From assembly GCA_020047885.1 (NCBI GenBank), contig JAIFNF010000134.1, positions 1 through 6,248 of the forward strand: a stretch of DNA of 6,248 nucleotides, written 5' to 3'. Origin of the DNA: Gammaproteobacteria bacterium (GTDB lineage: Bacteria; Pseudomonadota; Gammaproteobacteria; Competibacterales; Competibacteraceae). This document shows, piece after piece, positions 1-5,473 of this stretch. The translations under genes and the position numbers were made by a program. Positions within the stretch are counted from its first letter, which is position 1. The number at the start of each line of letters is the position of its first letter. A model generated the notes under the pieces. That model was not told where the DNA came from. It saw nothing but the letters and a program-made list of their open reading frames with translations, and ran no database searches.

Positions 1-1136
1 AAGGATTCCGCCAGGTCCAGGGCGGTGCGCAGCAGGTCATCCAAACTGGCGGTCAGCGCCATTTCGGACAGTTGCAGGCGGGCTTTGAGCAATTCTTCGG
101 ATTGTTGTCGGCGGTGGATGTCGCGGATGAATACGAAAAACCGGCCATTGTCGATCGGCCAGTAGGAGACATTGATCTCAGCCGACCAGATGCGGCCGCT
201 TTTAGTCCGGTGCCGGGTTTGAAACAGATTCCCGCCCTGGCGGATGGCGGTTTCAAGATGCGCGGCGATCCACTCAGCATCTTCTTGCGCTTCCAGATCT
301 TCAATCCGCAGGGCCAGCAGTTCCTGGCGGGTATAGCCCGACAGGCGCACATACGTTTCGTTGACTTCCAGCAGTTGTCCGTCCATGGCCGTCATCCAGA
401 ATCCGTCTTGGGAGGTTTCCATGATCGCCCGATACTGCGCTTCACGACGCCGCAGAGAATCCTCGGTTTGCTGCTGCCGGGTCATGCTCCGCATCAAGCG
501 GAGGTTGCTGTAGCTCAGGTTCGAGAACATCCGGGTGAGGCCGGCATAGAACTCCATGACCGTGCTCACCGTGTCCCGACTCCAGCGCGGCGTCCGATCC
601 AGCGCCGCCAAATAGTCCTCTTCGTCGAAGCCGTAACGGCGCGCCTGGGCGCGGAAGAGTTCCCGATTCGGCGGTTCGTCGTCAAAGAAGAACTGACCGA
701 GGAATAAATTGCCCAGATGCTGCTCGCTGACGATGATGGGCGTTGCGATGTCGTACATCTGGTTTTTGCAGCGATAGAGCTTGAAAGTCCCCGGCTCAAT
801 GCCCTGGGTCAACGCGGTATCGCTCTCCACGCAGTTTTCGCACGTCGCCGGATGAACCCGGTGAAACTTGACGCAGATGTCCTGCCAACCGGTAGCGACC
901 AAAACCCGACCCTGGATATCGATGATGGCGACCCCAATCCCGGTGAGTTTGAAAAATTGATCCAAGAGGGTTTGGAGGGCAGGGACATCGATGATATCGC
1001 TCAGTTCCAAAGCGCCGATATCGCCGTCGGGGGACAGTAGACTGCTCAGTGTCGCGCTGATGGGAGCCTCGCTTTCGCGCTGCGCTGCGTCTGTGTAAAG
1101 GGGTAAAGCCACCGCCGTTGGCGAATCGGTAGGCAT
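1..1136 (-). CDS. PocR-PAS-GAF sensor protein, N-terminal part (C-terminus outside window)
   Basis: This is a cytoplasmic signal sensor. The frame reads open for 378 codons from ATG at 1136-1134 to the left edge, with GGGAG upstream as ribosome site. Residues about 45-215 form a PocR ligand-binding domain: cysteines 88, 99, 102 and 123 lie in its typical setting (ICVKFHR, ATCENCVESD, YRCKNQMYDIATPI, LFLGQFFFDDE). Residues about 225-345 form a PAS domain (YRAIMETSQDGFW, then a GRIWSAEINVSYWPI strand and FFVFIRDI). From about 350, the segment RLQLSEMALTASLDDLLRTA resembles the start of the GAF domain that often follows in such proteins. The output domain (histidine kinase, diguanylate cyclase or other) lies outside the window. 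There is no signal peptide or membrane segment. PocR domains are known or proposed to bind small metabolites such as diols; the ligand here is unknown. The gene lies 135 bp downstream of the broken synthase gene, so it may have its own promoter. The domain calls are firm; the overall function is only inferred. Confidence 0.85.
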   Translation of the reverse strand, partial: MPTDSPTAVALPLYTDAAQRESEAPISATLSSLLSPDGDIGALELSDIIDVPALQTLLDQFFKLTGIGVAIIDIQGRVLVATGWQDICVKFHRVHPATCENCVESDTALTQGIEPGTFKLYRCKNQMYDIATPIIVSEQHLGNLFLGQFFFDDEPPNRELFRAQARRYGFDEEDYLAALDRTPRWSRDTVSTVMEFYAGLTRMFSNLSYSNLRLMRSMTRQQQTEDSLRRREAQYRAIMETSQDGFWMTAMDGQLLEVNETYVRLSGYTRQELLALRIEDLEAQEDAEWIAAHLETAIRQGGNLFQTRHRTKSGRIWSAEINVSYWPIDNGRFFVFIRDIHRRQQSEELLKARLQLSEMALTASLDDLLRTALDLAES

Positions 1137-1256
1137 CGCCGGATCTCCCAGGATATTTGATGCACAGTGTAGAACTTGGAAGGTCAAGAGGGTAGGTTGG
1201 ACTGAGAGTAACGGGATTTTTTGGCGATGACCGCAAGGCTCGCTGCGTGCAGCACT

Positions 1257-1269
1257 GTCGATGATCGAC
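1257..1269. repeat. 13-bp inverted repeat downstream of the broken synthase gene
   Basis: GTCGAT and ATCGAC flank a single base, 2 bp beyond the stop codon of the leftward synthase-like gene. No T-run follows on the minus strand, so it is not a standard Rho-independent terminator. It could be an operator for the sensor gene that starts at 1136, or chance. Confidence 0.3.
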
Positions 1270-1271
1270 GA

Positions 1272-2123
1272 TTAAAACAGGGAATTGAGCAGGTTGGACG
1301 GGGAGTATTGATCGGTCAGGATACGGGCTTTGGTATCCCAGTCAGGTTTCGTCGAAAACAGGGGAAGGAGCCATTCACGGCCAAACCCCAAGGGCGTCAA
1401 CTGGTCTTCCAATTGATCAGCGTTGCGCTGAATCGCCTCCCTCGTCAGCACGCCATCCTGCTTTTTCAGGATGACGCGATTCTTCAACTTGACCCGCAGA
1501 TTGTAGAAATCGCCGAATACTTCGGTATAAGTGACCGATTCATGGTCATAGAGGCGGCTACTGGAAAAGGTGTTGGCCGCCAGCACCCCATCGGTCGTCA
1601 ACAGCGCTTTAACTTCCTAGGCGTCCAGCATGATCAGATCATAGTGCTGTCCGGCCTTGACAGCGCGTTTGATGAAAACCCGGCCATCCTCCTCAAATAC
1701 CCGGACTTTTGCACCTGGCTGAAAGCCAAAAAATTCCTGGGCGACCTTGACCACTGCCGGGTCAATCTCCACCACATCAATCGTGGTGTCCGGATAAATT
1801 TTGGCCAGTGCGGTCGGCAAGACGCCTCCCCCCAGGCCGACAATCAGGATGTTCCGCGGCTGGGGATTCAGATACAACGCCCCCATCATCATCCGGGTGT
1901 AGCTGAAGACGAATTCACGCGGATTGTCCAACAACTGACAAGTTTGCCGGGCCTTTTCATTCTTTCGGCTAAAGCTCAGGCAGCGTTGTCCCTCTTCTTC
2001 GTAAACCAGGATATTGCGGTAGAGGGATTTTTCGTTATGAATGACTTGGGTTATGGCAGTCGAGGGCGTCATGATGGCAGCGAAGAGAGCCAGTAGGGCT
2101 TTGAGTGTTCTACCGTGGTTCAT
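1272..2123 (-). pseudogene. Spermidine/spermine synthase-like aminopropyltransferase, interrupted by an internal stop and a small deletion
   Basis: The intact family uses a Rossmann fold to move an aminopropyl group from decarboxylated S-adenosylmethionine to an amine. The frame starts at ATG 2123-2121 and has a hydrophobic N-terminus (residues about 7-23, possibly a signal peptide or anchor). The nucleotide-binding motif NILIVGLGGGVLPTALAK lies at 91-108, the acidic VVEID at 117-121, EEDGRVF at 144-150, and the catalytic-type YDLIMLDA at 161-168. A TAG at 1619-1617 follows directly. The same frame then continues EVKALLTTDGVLAANTFSSS and stays open to TAA at 1274-1272. Relatives carry a loop of about 17 residues between LDA and EVK (FN.DYIP..L.T.EFLE type). 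It is missing here, so a deletion of about 48-51 nt and the stop appear to coincide. The two pieces are about 168 and 114 residues. Translation of the second piece might restart at TTG 1601-1599, but without the loop it would lack the active site. The intact flanking frame suggests a recent lesion or an assembly fault. Confidence 0.8.
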
Positions 2124-2718
2124 CAGCGGAAGGTCCGGGCAACAGGGCGAGTAGTCCCAGAATCAGCGAAACGCCCATCAATCCGATGATAATCTGCTGG
2201 ATCTCGAAATACAGCACGAAATAGAACGACGTCAACAAGGTTCCCGCCGCGCTGCCAAAGGTGGAAACAAAATAGAGCTGCCCGGCGAACTGACCGCTCA
2301 GGCGTGATTCGACGACCAGCAGGCGTACCGCGTAGGGAGACACCATGCCGGATACCGCGGTGGGGATAAAAAACAACAGGGTCGCCGCCAGCAGCGAGCC
2401 GTACCGGGGATCGTGAACGGTCTCGAAAATCCAGTCGAGCGTCGCATCGCCCAGGACGATGACCGGCAGCGTAGCGACCGCAGCGATGATGAGGATCAGG
2501 GCCAGACGGCGCAAGGACGGTTGATTCACCGACCACCCGCCACCCAGCAAGTAGCCAATGGACAGTGCCAGCATGAAGAGGGTGATAATCGCGCCCCAGA
2601 CATGAATGCTGTTGCCAAAGTTGGGCGCGAGAATCCGCCCGCTCAACATCTCGACGGCCATGACGAAAAAGCCAGACCAACCGGCGATAGCGAAGATCAA
2701 AAAACGGGGTAAATTCAA
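2110..2718 (-). CDS. Integral membrane protein of the spermidine-synthase-associated (fused MFS/SpeE N-terminal) type
   Basis: The 202-residue protein has about six membrane helices, at roughly 5-27, 39-60, 70-90, 107-132, 146-168 and 172-193. The segments GFFVMAVEMLSGRILAPNFG and WGAIITLFMLALSIGYLLGG are typical of the membrane half found fused in front of spermidine-synthase domains in many bacteria. Here it is a separate gene. Its stop (TAG, after ADEPR) overlaps the start of the synthase-like gene by 14 nt, in another frame, which implies coupled translation. The likely start is TTG at 2718-2716, 22 nt after the RlpA-like gene's stop. No strong ribosome site precedes it, and the protein could begin slightly upstream in the same frame. 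The substrate, if it is a transporter, is unknown; by context it may act with the synthase domain on a polyamine-like compound. Since the partner gene is broken, its present role is uncertain. Confidence 0.78.
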   Translation of the reverse strand: MNLPRFLIFAIAGWSGFFVMAVEMLSGRILAPNFGNSIHVWGAIITLFMLALSIGYLLGGGWSVNQPSLRRLALILIIAAVATLPVIVLGDATLDWIFETVHDPRYGSLLAATLLFFIPTAVSGMVSPYAVRLLVVESRLSGQFAGQLYFVSTFGSAAGTLLTSFYFVLYFEIQQIIIGLMGVSLILGLLALLPGPSADEPR

Positions 2719-2740
2719 GGGCTGTTTCGGCAGACAACGG

Positions 2741-3193
2741 TTAATCGGAGATCGCCAAAACGCTCACTCGGGCGCTGCCGCCCATGGCCAGTTGCTGCGC
2801 GGCGGCGCGGGAAAGATCGATGATTCGTCTGCCCCTATGCGGTCCGCGGTCATTGATCGTCACTTCGACCGCCTTGCCGTTGTTGAGATTCGTGACCTTG
2901 GCTCGACTCCCCAAAGGCAGGCGCGGGTGAGCGGCAGTCAGCGCACGTTGGTCAAAGCGTTGGCCACTCGCCGTTTTCTTACCATGAAATCCGGGGCCAT
3001 ACCAAGAGGCCTTGCCAACCTGCTGGCCATTCGTTGCCTTGGCGGCATGAACCGACTTTTTACCACTGGCATCGGCCTCAGCCGGGAAGCCAGCGGACAA
3101 CGCCAAGGTGATGATCAATACGATCGGTGAAAAATCGGCAGCCCTCGAGCGGGGAAACCGGGCTTGGAAGCGGGGTTCGTTGCGTTCGTTCAA
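2741..3193 (-). CDS. RlpA-like exported double-psi beta-barrel protein (putative septal lytic transglycosylase family)
   Basis: RlpA enzymes cleave naked glycan strands of peptidoglycan during daughter-cell separation. This 150-residue protein has a basic N-terminus, a hydrophobic stretch at 22-36 ([14 protein letters not shown]) and a likely signal-peptide cut near 40-43. No lipobox cysteine is present, so it is probably periplasmic rather than a lipoprotein. The barrel domain spans about 58-148: [63 protein letters not shown]. By spacing, D81, H89 and D115 match the active-site residues of Pseudomonas RlpA, but the glutamate expected three residues before D81 is Gln78. There is no C-terminal SPOR domain, so it may not be recruited to division sites in the usual way. 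The start is TTG at 3193-3191, with GAGGT six bases upstream; no better ATG fits. It is the first gene of the leftward cluster. The family call is firm; catalytic activity is unproven. Confidence 0.88.
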   Translation of the reverse strand: MNERNEPRFQARFPRSRAADFSPIVLIITLALSAGFPAEADASGKKSVHAAKATNGQQVGKASWYGPGFHGKKTASGQRFDQRALTAAHPRLPLGSRAKVTNLNNGKAVEVTINDRGPHRGRRIIDLSRAAAQQLAMGGSARVSVLAISD

Positions 3194-3270
3194 GAATCTA
3201 CCTCAATGAATGGTCGGGGTGAGATCAAAAAATCTGCCTTTAAAGCAGTAAGTTATCTCGTATTTCTGAA

Positions 3271-3298
3271 ATGCTATTCATGGAAGCATACCATGCTT
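3271..3298. repeat. Overlapping dyads ATGCT / AGCAT / ATGCTT upstream of the RlpA-like gene
   Basis: ATGCT (3271-3275), AAGCAT (3284-3289) and ATGCTT (3293-3298) are alternating arms, so the middle one can pair with either neighbour. The right-hand pair is a perfect 6-bp stem with a 3-nt loop. An overlapping CATGG / CCATG pair (3279-3283, 3291-3295) adds symmetry. It lies 78-105 bp upstream of the RlpA-like start and could be an operator; the function is not established. Confidence 0.35.
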
Positions 3299-3325
3299 TC
3301 GGCAAAAAGTATCTTTCCGTAGCGC

Positions 3326-3346
3326 AAAAAATCGGGAAAAAACCCG
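3326..3346 (-). terminator. Weak candidate terminator facing left
   Basis: Read on the minus strand, CGGG and CCCG flank a loop of six T and are followed by A and six T. A 4-bp stem is short for a Rho-independent terminator, so this may only be a chance AT/GC pattern. If real, it would stop leftward transcripts arising in the AT-rich gap. Confidence 0.2.
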
Positions 3347-3356
3347 CTTATTGAGC

Positions 3357-3374
3357 TTAATATATTGATATTAA
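3357..3374. repeat. AT-only inverted repeat (7-bp arms, 4-nt spacer)
   Basis: TTAATAT and ATATTAA flank ATTG. The arms match perfectly but are made only of A and T, so in this AT-rich region the dyad could be chance. It might equally be a binding site for a repressor or a nucleoid protein in the divergent promoter region. Confidence 0.3.
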
Positions 3375-3620
3375 TAAATATTAAATTTAAAAAACAGTGT
3401 TTTTATGAAATGCGTAATCCCATGATAAATAGGCTTAAAATAAATGAATCTCCGGATTTGTCTCTAATCATCCTCGGTAATTTTATTTTTTTATTTTTAA
3501 ATCATATAGTTGATAAAAATTCTGATATGACGAAAAACCTGCCCTTTTCAGGACGTGATTTCCTTTTTCCGGGGCGGGAAGGTAAGATATATTCATAATG
3601 TCAAAAAAAAATTTTAAACT

Positions 3621-3633
3621 TATGAAATTCATA
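3621..3633. repeat. 13-bp dyad TATGAA-A-TTCATA upstream of terB
   Basis: A perfect inverted repeat with 6-bp arms lies about 60 bp before the terB start, just downstream of the possible -10 boxes at 3588-3599. The position would suit an operator or a 5'-leader element of the ter operon. No regulator gene is visible beside it. Confidence 0.35.
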
Positions 3634-3691
3634 GTAACAATGCAGATTGATAAGGTTTTTTTCAAACCCCCCACACTTGGAGGAATACAGC

Positions 3692-4147
3692 ATGGCTCTT
3701 GAATGGTTGAAACAGCGTTCCAGCGAAGTACTGGCCAACATGAAAACCGAGGTTGCCAAGTTCAGGAACAAGGACTTTCTGGAAGCCACCGTCGCGGGTT
3801 GTGTGATCGTCGCCCACGCCGATGGCGGGGTGAAACCCGAAGAAAAACAGAAAATGATGGGGTTTCTGCGCACTAATGAAGCCTTGTCGGTCTTTGAGGT
3901 GAGCGAAGTCATCGCGATTTTCGAAAAATATGCCAAGCACTTCGAGTTTGATTTCCAGATTGGCCAGGCGAACGCCCTGCAAGCGGTCGCCAAACTCAAG
4001 GGTAAGGAGGCGGAAGCGCGGCTGATGGTGCGGGTGTGTTGTGCGATTGGCGCCTCCGACGGTAATTTTGATGAGGGTGAGCAAACCGCGGTGCGCAACA
4101 TTTGCAATGAGCTGGGGTTGAATCCCAAGGATTTCGACTTGACCTGA
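3692..4147 (+). CDS. terB: TerB family tellurite resistance protein
   Basis: TerB is a small, soluble, all-helical protein of the tellurite/stress-resistance ter systems. It is thought to link membrane-associated TerC with TerD-type proteins, and it binds metal ions. This copy is 151 residues, the same length as the enterobacterial plasmid TerB, and aligns throughout: RFxNKxF near 24-29, the acidic segment [17 protein letters not shown] at 43-59, and [17 protein letters not shown] at 121-137. The conserved acidic residues D44, E50/E51, D123, D127 and E130 are present. The start is ATG at 3692 with GGAGGA seven bases upstream; an in-frame TTG at 3647 lacks a ribosome site and would add a non-homologous tail. 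It is the first gene of the ter operon, preceded by the AT-rich leader and followed after 77 bp by terD. No signal peptide or membrane segment is present. The family call is secure; the phenotype is not shown by sequence. Confidence 0.93.
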   Translation: MALEWLKQRSSEVLANMKTEVAKFRNKDFLEATVAGCVIVAHADGGVKPEEKQKMMGFLRTNEALSVFEVSEVIAIFEKYAKHFEFDFQIGQANALQAVAKLKGKEAEARLMVRVCCAIGASDGNFDEGEQTAVRNICNELGLNPKDFDLT

Positions 4148-4171
4148 GCGCATCCGGGAATAGCGCTCAGG
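4143..4171 (+). promoter_or_regulatory. Perfect 9-bp hairpin spanning the terB stop codon
   Basis: CCTGAGCGC (4143-4151) and GCGCTCAGG (4163-4171) pair perfectly around an 11-nt loop. The terB stop TGA lies within the left arm. No T-run follows (ACACTTCCAATC), so it is not a typical terminator. It more likely acts as an mRNA stability or processing element, or a partial terminator lowering expression of terD and terE relative to terB. The structure is seen; the role is inferred. Confidence 0.6.
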
Positions 4172-4224
4172 ACACTTCCAATCTTTCCCATCATCCCGAA
4201 GCTACGCAAAGGAGAACCCAAGCA

Positions 4225-4800
4225 ATGTCTATTTCGCTCAACAAAGGCGGCCGGTTATCGCTGAACAAGGAAGCCTCGAGCCTGACCAAGGTTTTGGTGG
4301 GGCTGGGCTGGGACGCCCGCGCAACCGACGGTGCGGCCTTTGATCTGGATGCGTCAGCATTTCTGTTGAATGCCGACGGCAAGACGCGCTCGGAAGCCGA
4401 CTTCATCTTTTACAACCAGTTGAAATCGTCCTGTGGCTCGGTGGAGCATACCGGCGACAATCTGACTGGGGCTAGCGAGGGTGATAATGAGGTGATTAAG
4501 GTTGATTTAAGCCGGCTGCCGGCGGATGTGCAGAAAATCGCCTTCACCGTCACCATCAATGACGCCGAAGCCCGCAAGCAGAACTTTGGTCAGATCGGCA
4601 ACGCCTACATTCGGGTGGTCAACGCCGACAATAATACCGAGATTGCCCGCTATGATTTGGCCGAGGACGCCTCGACGGAAACCGCGATGATTTTCGGTGA
4701 ATTTTACCGGCACAGCGGCGAATGGCGCTTTACCGCCGTCGGTCAAGGCTACAACGGCGGACTGGCGGCGATGTGTCGGCAGTATGGCATTAACATATAA
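4225..4800 (+). CDS. terD: TerD family protein, TerD-like copy
   Basis: TerD-type proteins are cytoplasmic beta-sandwich proteins that bind calcium; they are tied to tellurite resistance and to stress and phage responses. This one has 191 residues (enterobacterial TerD has 192) and aligns end to end: [13 protein letters not shown] at 24-36, [15 protein letters not shown] at 39-53, [11 protein letters not shown] at 58-68, [15 protein letters not shown] around 111-125, and the [19 protein letters not shown] block near 141-159. ADFIFYN.LKS and the ending RQYGINI favour TerD over TerE. The acidic loop after HTGDN reads [10 protein letters not shown] (80-89), where relatives usually have RTGEGDGDDE, so a calcium site may be altered. 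The start is ATG 4225 with AAAGGAGA upstream. It follows terB by 77 bp containing a hairpin and precedes terE by 14 bp. It aligns without gaps to terE at a 590-bp offset. The family call is secure; exact orthology to TerD is likely. Confidence 0.92.
   Translation: MSISLNKGGRLSLNKEASSLTKVLVGLGWDARATDGAAFDLDASAFLLNADGKTRSEADFIFYNQLKSSCGSVEHTGDNLTGASEGDNEVIKVDLSRLPADVQKIAFTVTINDAEARKQNFGQIGNAYIRVVNADNNTEIARYDLAEDASTETAMIFGEFYRHSGEWRFTAVGQGYNGGLAAMCRQYGINI
4561..4691 (+). repeat. Direct repeat copy 1: homogenised segment of terD shared with terE
   Basis: This segment matches 5151-5281 in terE at a fixed 590-bp offset, with two blocks of 23 identical bases at its ends (4561-4583 and 4669-4691) and more variable sequence between them. 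Such identity, including synonymous positions, exceeds that of most of the gene pair and suggests past gene conversion or strong codon-level constraint. Confidence 0.6.
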
Positions 4801-4814
4801 CGAGGAGATCAAGC

Positions 4815-5393
4815 ATGGCTATATCGTTGCAGAAGGGTCAGAACGTTTCGTTGAGCAAACAGGTACCTGGTCTGAAAAAGGTGCGCTTTGGCCTAGGCTG
4901 GGATTTGCGCAAGACCGACGGCAACGCCTTCGATCTGGATGCGTCCGCTTTCGTGCTGGATGACAGTGGCAAGGTTCTCAGTGACGGGCATTTTGTCTTC
5001 TACAACAACCCCAAGGATCCGTCGGGAGCGGTTGCCCATCTGGGTGATAACCGCACGGGTGAGGGCGGTGGCGACGATGAAGTGATCGAGGTTGAATTGG
5101 GGACGATGGCACCAAATGCGGCGAAAGTGTCGTTCGTCGTGACCATCCACGACGCCGAAGCCCGCAAGCAGAATTTTGGCCAAGTCGCCAATGCCTACAT
5201 CCGGGCGCTCAATGCAGAGGGTGAGCAGGAAATCGCCCGCTATGATTTGTCCGAAGATGCCTCGACGGAAACCGCGATGATCTTTGGCGAACTTTACCGC
5301 AACAATGACGAGTGGAAGTTCAAAGCCATGGGTCAGGGCTATGCCGGTGGACTGGCGGCAGTTGCCCGCGATTTTGGCGTCAATCTCGGTTAA
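4815..5393 (+). CDS. terE: TerD family protein, TerE-like copy
   Basis: This second TerD-family protein has 192 residues and is collinear with the upstream copy. It shows [12 protein letters not shown] at 25-36, [15 protein letters not shown] at 39-53, [13 protein letters not shown] at 59-71, [13 protein letters not shown] at 77-89, [11 protein letters not shown] and the [19 protein letters not shown] block. The VLSD.HF.F.NN, P.GAV.H and KVLSDGHF wording resembles enterobacterial TerE. Its acidic calcium loop (GEGGGDDE) keeps the family form, unlike the upstream copy. The start is ATG 4815, with GAGGAG seven bases upstream and 14 bp after the terD stop, so the two are co-transcribed and probably translated together. 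It is the last gene before the terminator at 5431-5460. TerE and other TerD-family members are hard to tell apart by sequence alone; the family is certain, the letter is likely. Confidence 0.9.
   Translation: MAISLQKGQNVSLSKQVPGLKKVRFGLGWDLRKTDGNAFDLDASAFVLDDSGKVLSDGHFVFYNNPKDPSGAVAHLGDNRTGEGGGDDEVIEVELGTMAPNAAKVSFVVTIHDAEARKQNFGQVANAYIRALNAEGEQEIARYDLSEDASTETAMIFGELYRNNDEWKFKAMGQGYAGGLAAVARDFGVNLG
5151..5281 (+). repeat. Direct repeat copy 2: segment of terE shared with terD
   Basis: This is the partner of 4561-4691, with identical 23-base blocks at 5151-5173 and 5259-5281. It arises from the tandem duplication that produced the two TerD-family genes. Confidence 0.6.
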
Positions 5394-5398
5394 AATCC

Positions 5399-5416
5399 GC
5401 GGCGCTTGATCGCCGC
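5399..5416 (+). other. Short hairpin after terE
   Basis: GCGGCG and CGCCGC form a perfect 6-bp stem around a 6-nt loop, starting 6 bp after the terE stop. No T-run follows. It may protect the 3' end of the ter mRNA ahead of the main terminator. Confidence 0.4.
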
Positions 5417-5430
5417 CCTGGATTCAACCG

Positions 5431-5460
5431 GCCCGCTGATTCAGGCGGGCTTTTGCTTTT
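5431..5460 (+). terminator. Rho-independent terminator of the ter operon
   Basis: GCCCGC (5431-5436) and GCGGGC (5445-5450) form a perfect 6-bp GC stem with an 8-nt loop, followed at once by TTTTGCTTTT. This is a standard intrinsic terminator 37 bp after the terE stop. It also lies only 13 bp before the trpB2 start, so trpB2 must rely on read-through, a promoter inside terE or the spacer, or regulated termination. Confidence 0.85.
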
Positions 5461-5473
5461 CTGGAAGAGAACA

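Larger units (their letters stand above)
3194..3691. other. AT-rich divergent intergenic region, no convincing gene
   Basis: About 500 bp separate the leftward RlpA-like gene from the rightward terB. From roughly 3230 to 3660 the sequence is strikingly AT-rich, with long A and T runs, against GC-rich genes on either side. It must contain the promoters of both flanking transcription units. I could not assign a pair with good -35 and -10 boxes at 17-bp spacing; CATAAT at 3594-3599 and TATATT at 3588-3593 are possible -10 elements for terB. A GC-rich island lies inside (about 3537-3582). Several dyads are listed separately. A 77-codon rightward frame at 3365-3598 has no ribosome site and does not look like a protein. 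The composition would suit binding by an H-NS-like silencer or a horizontally acquired leader, but that is inference. Confidence 0.6.

Noticed and set aside
72..1040. Two rightward open frames (72-707 and 717-1040)
   Set aside because: Both are antisense to the PocR-PAS sensor, whose domains are clear, and neither has a recognisable protein family or start signal.
1221..2096. Rightward 291-codon open frame opposite the broken synthase gene
   Set aside because: It is the complement of a recognisable coding frame, has no plausible ribosome site or domain, and its translation looks like low-order shadow sequence. Its length reflects the GC-rich codon pattern of the opposite strand.
3365..3598. 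77-codon rightward frame in the AT-rich gap, with a hydrophobic stretch
   Set aside because: It starts at TTG without a ribosome site, and its composition simply reflects the AT-rich DNA. A small membrane protein cannot be excluded but nothing supports it.
4697..4963. Rightward frame across the terD-terE junction
   Set aside because: It overlaps both TerD-family genes out of frame; both genes have clear starts, ribosome sites and full-length homology.
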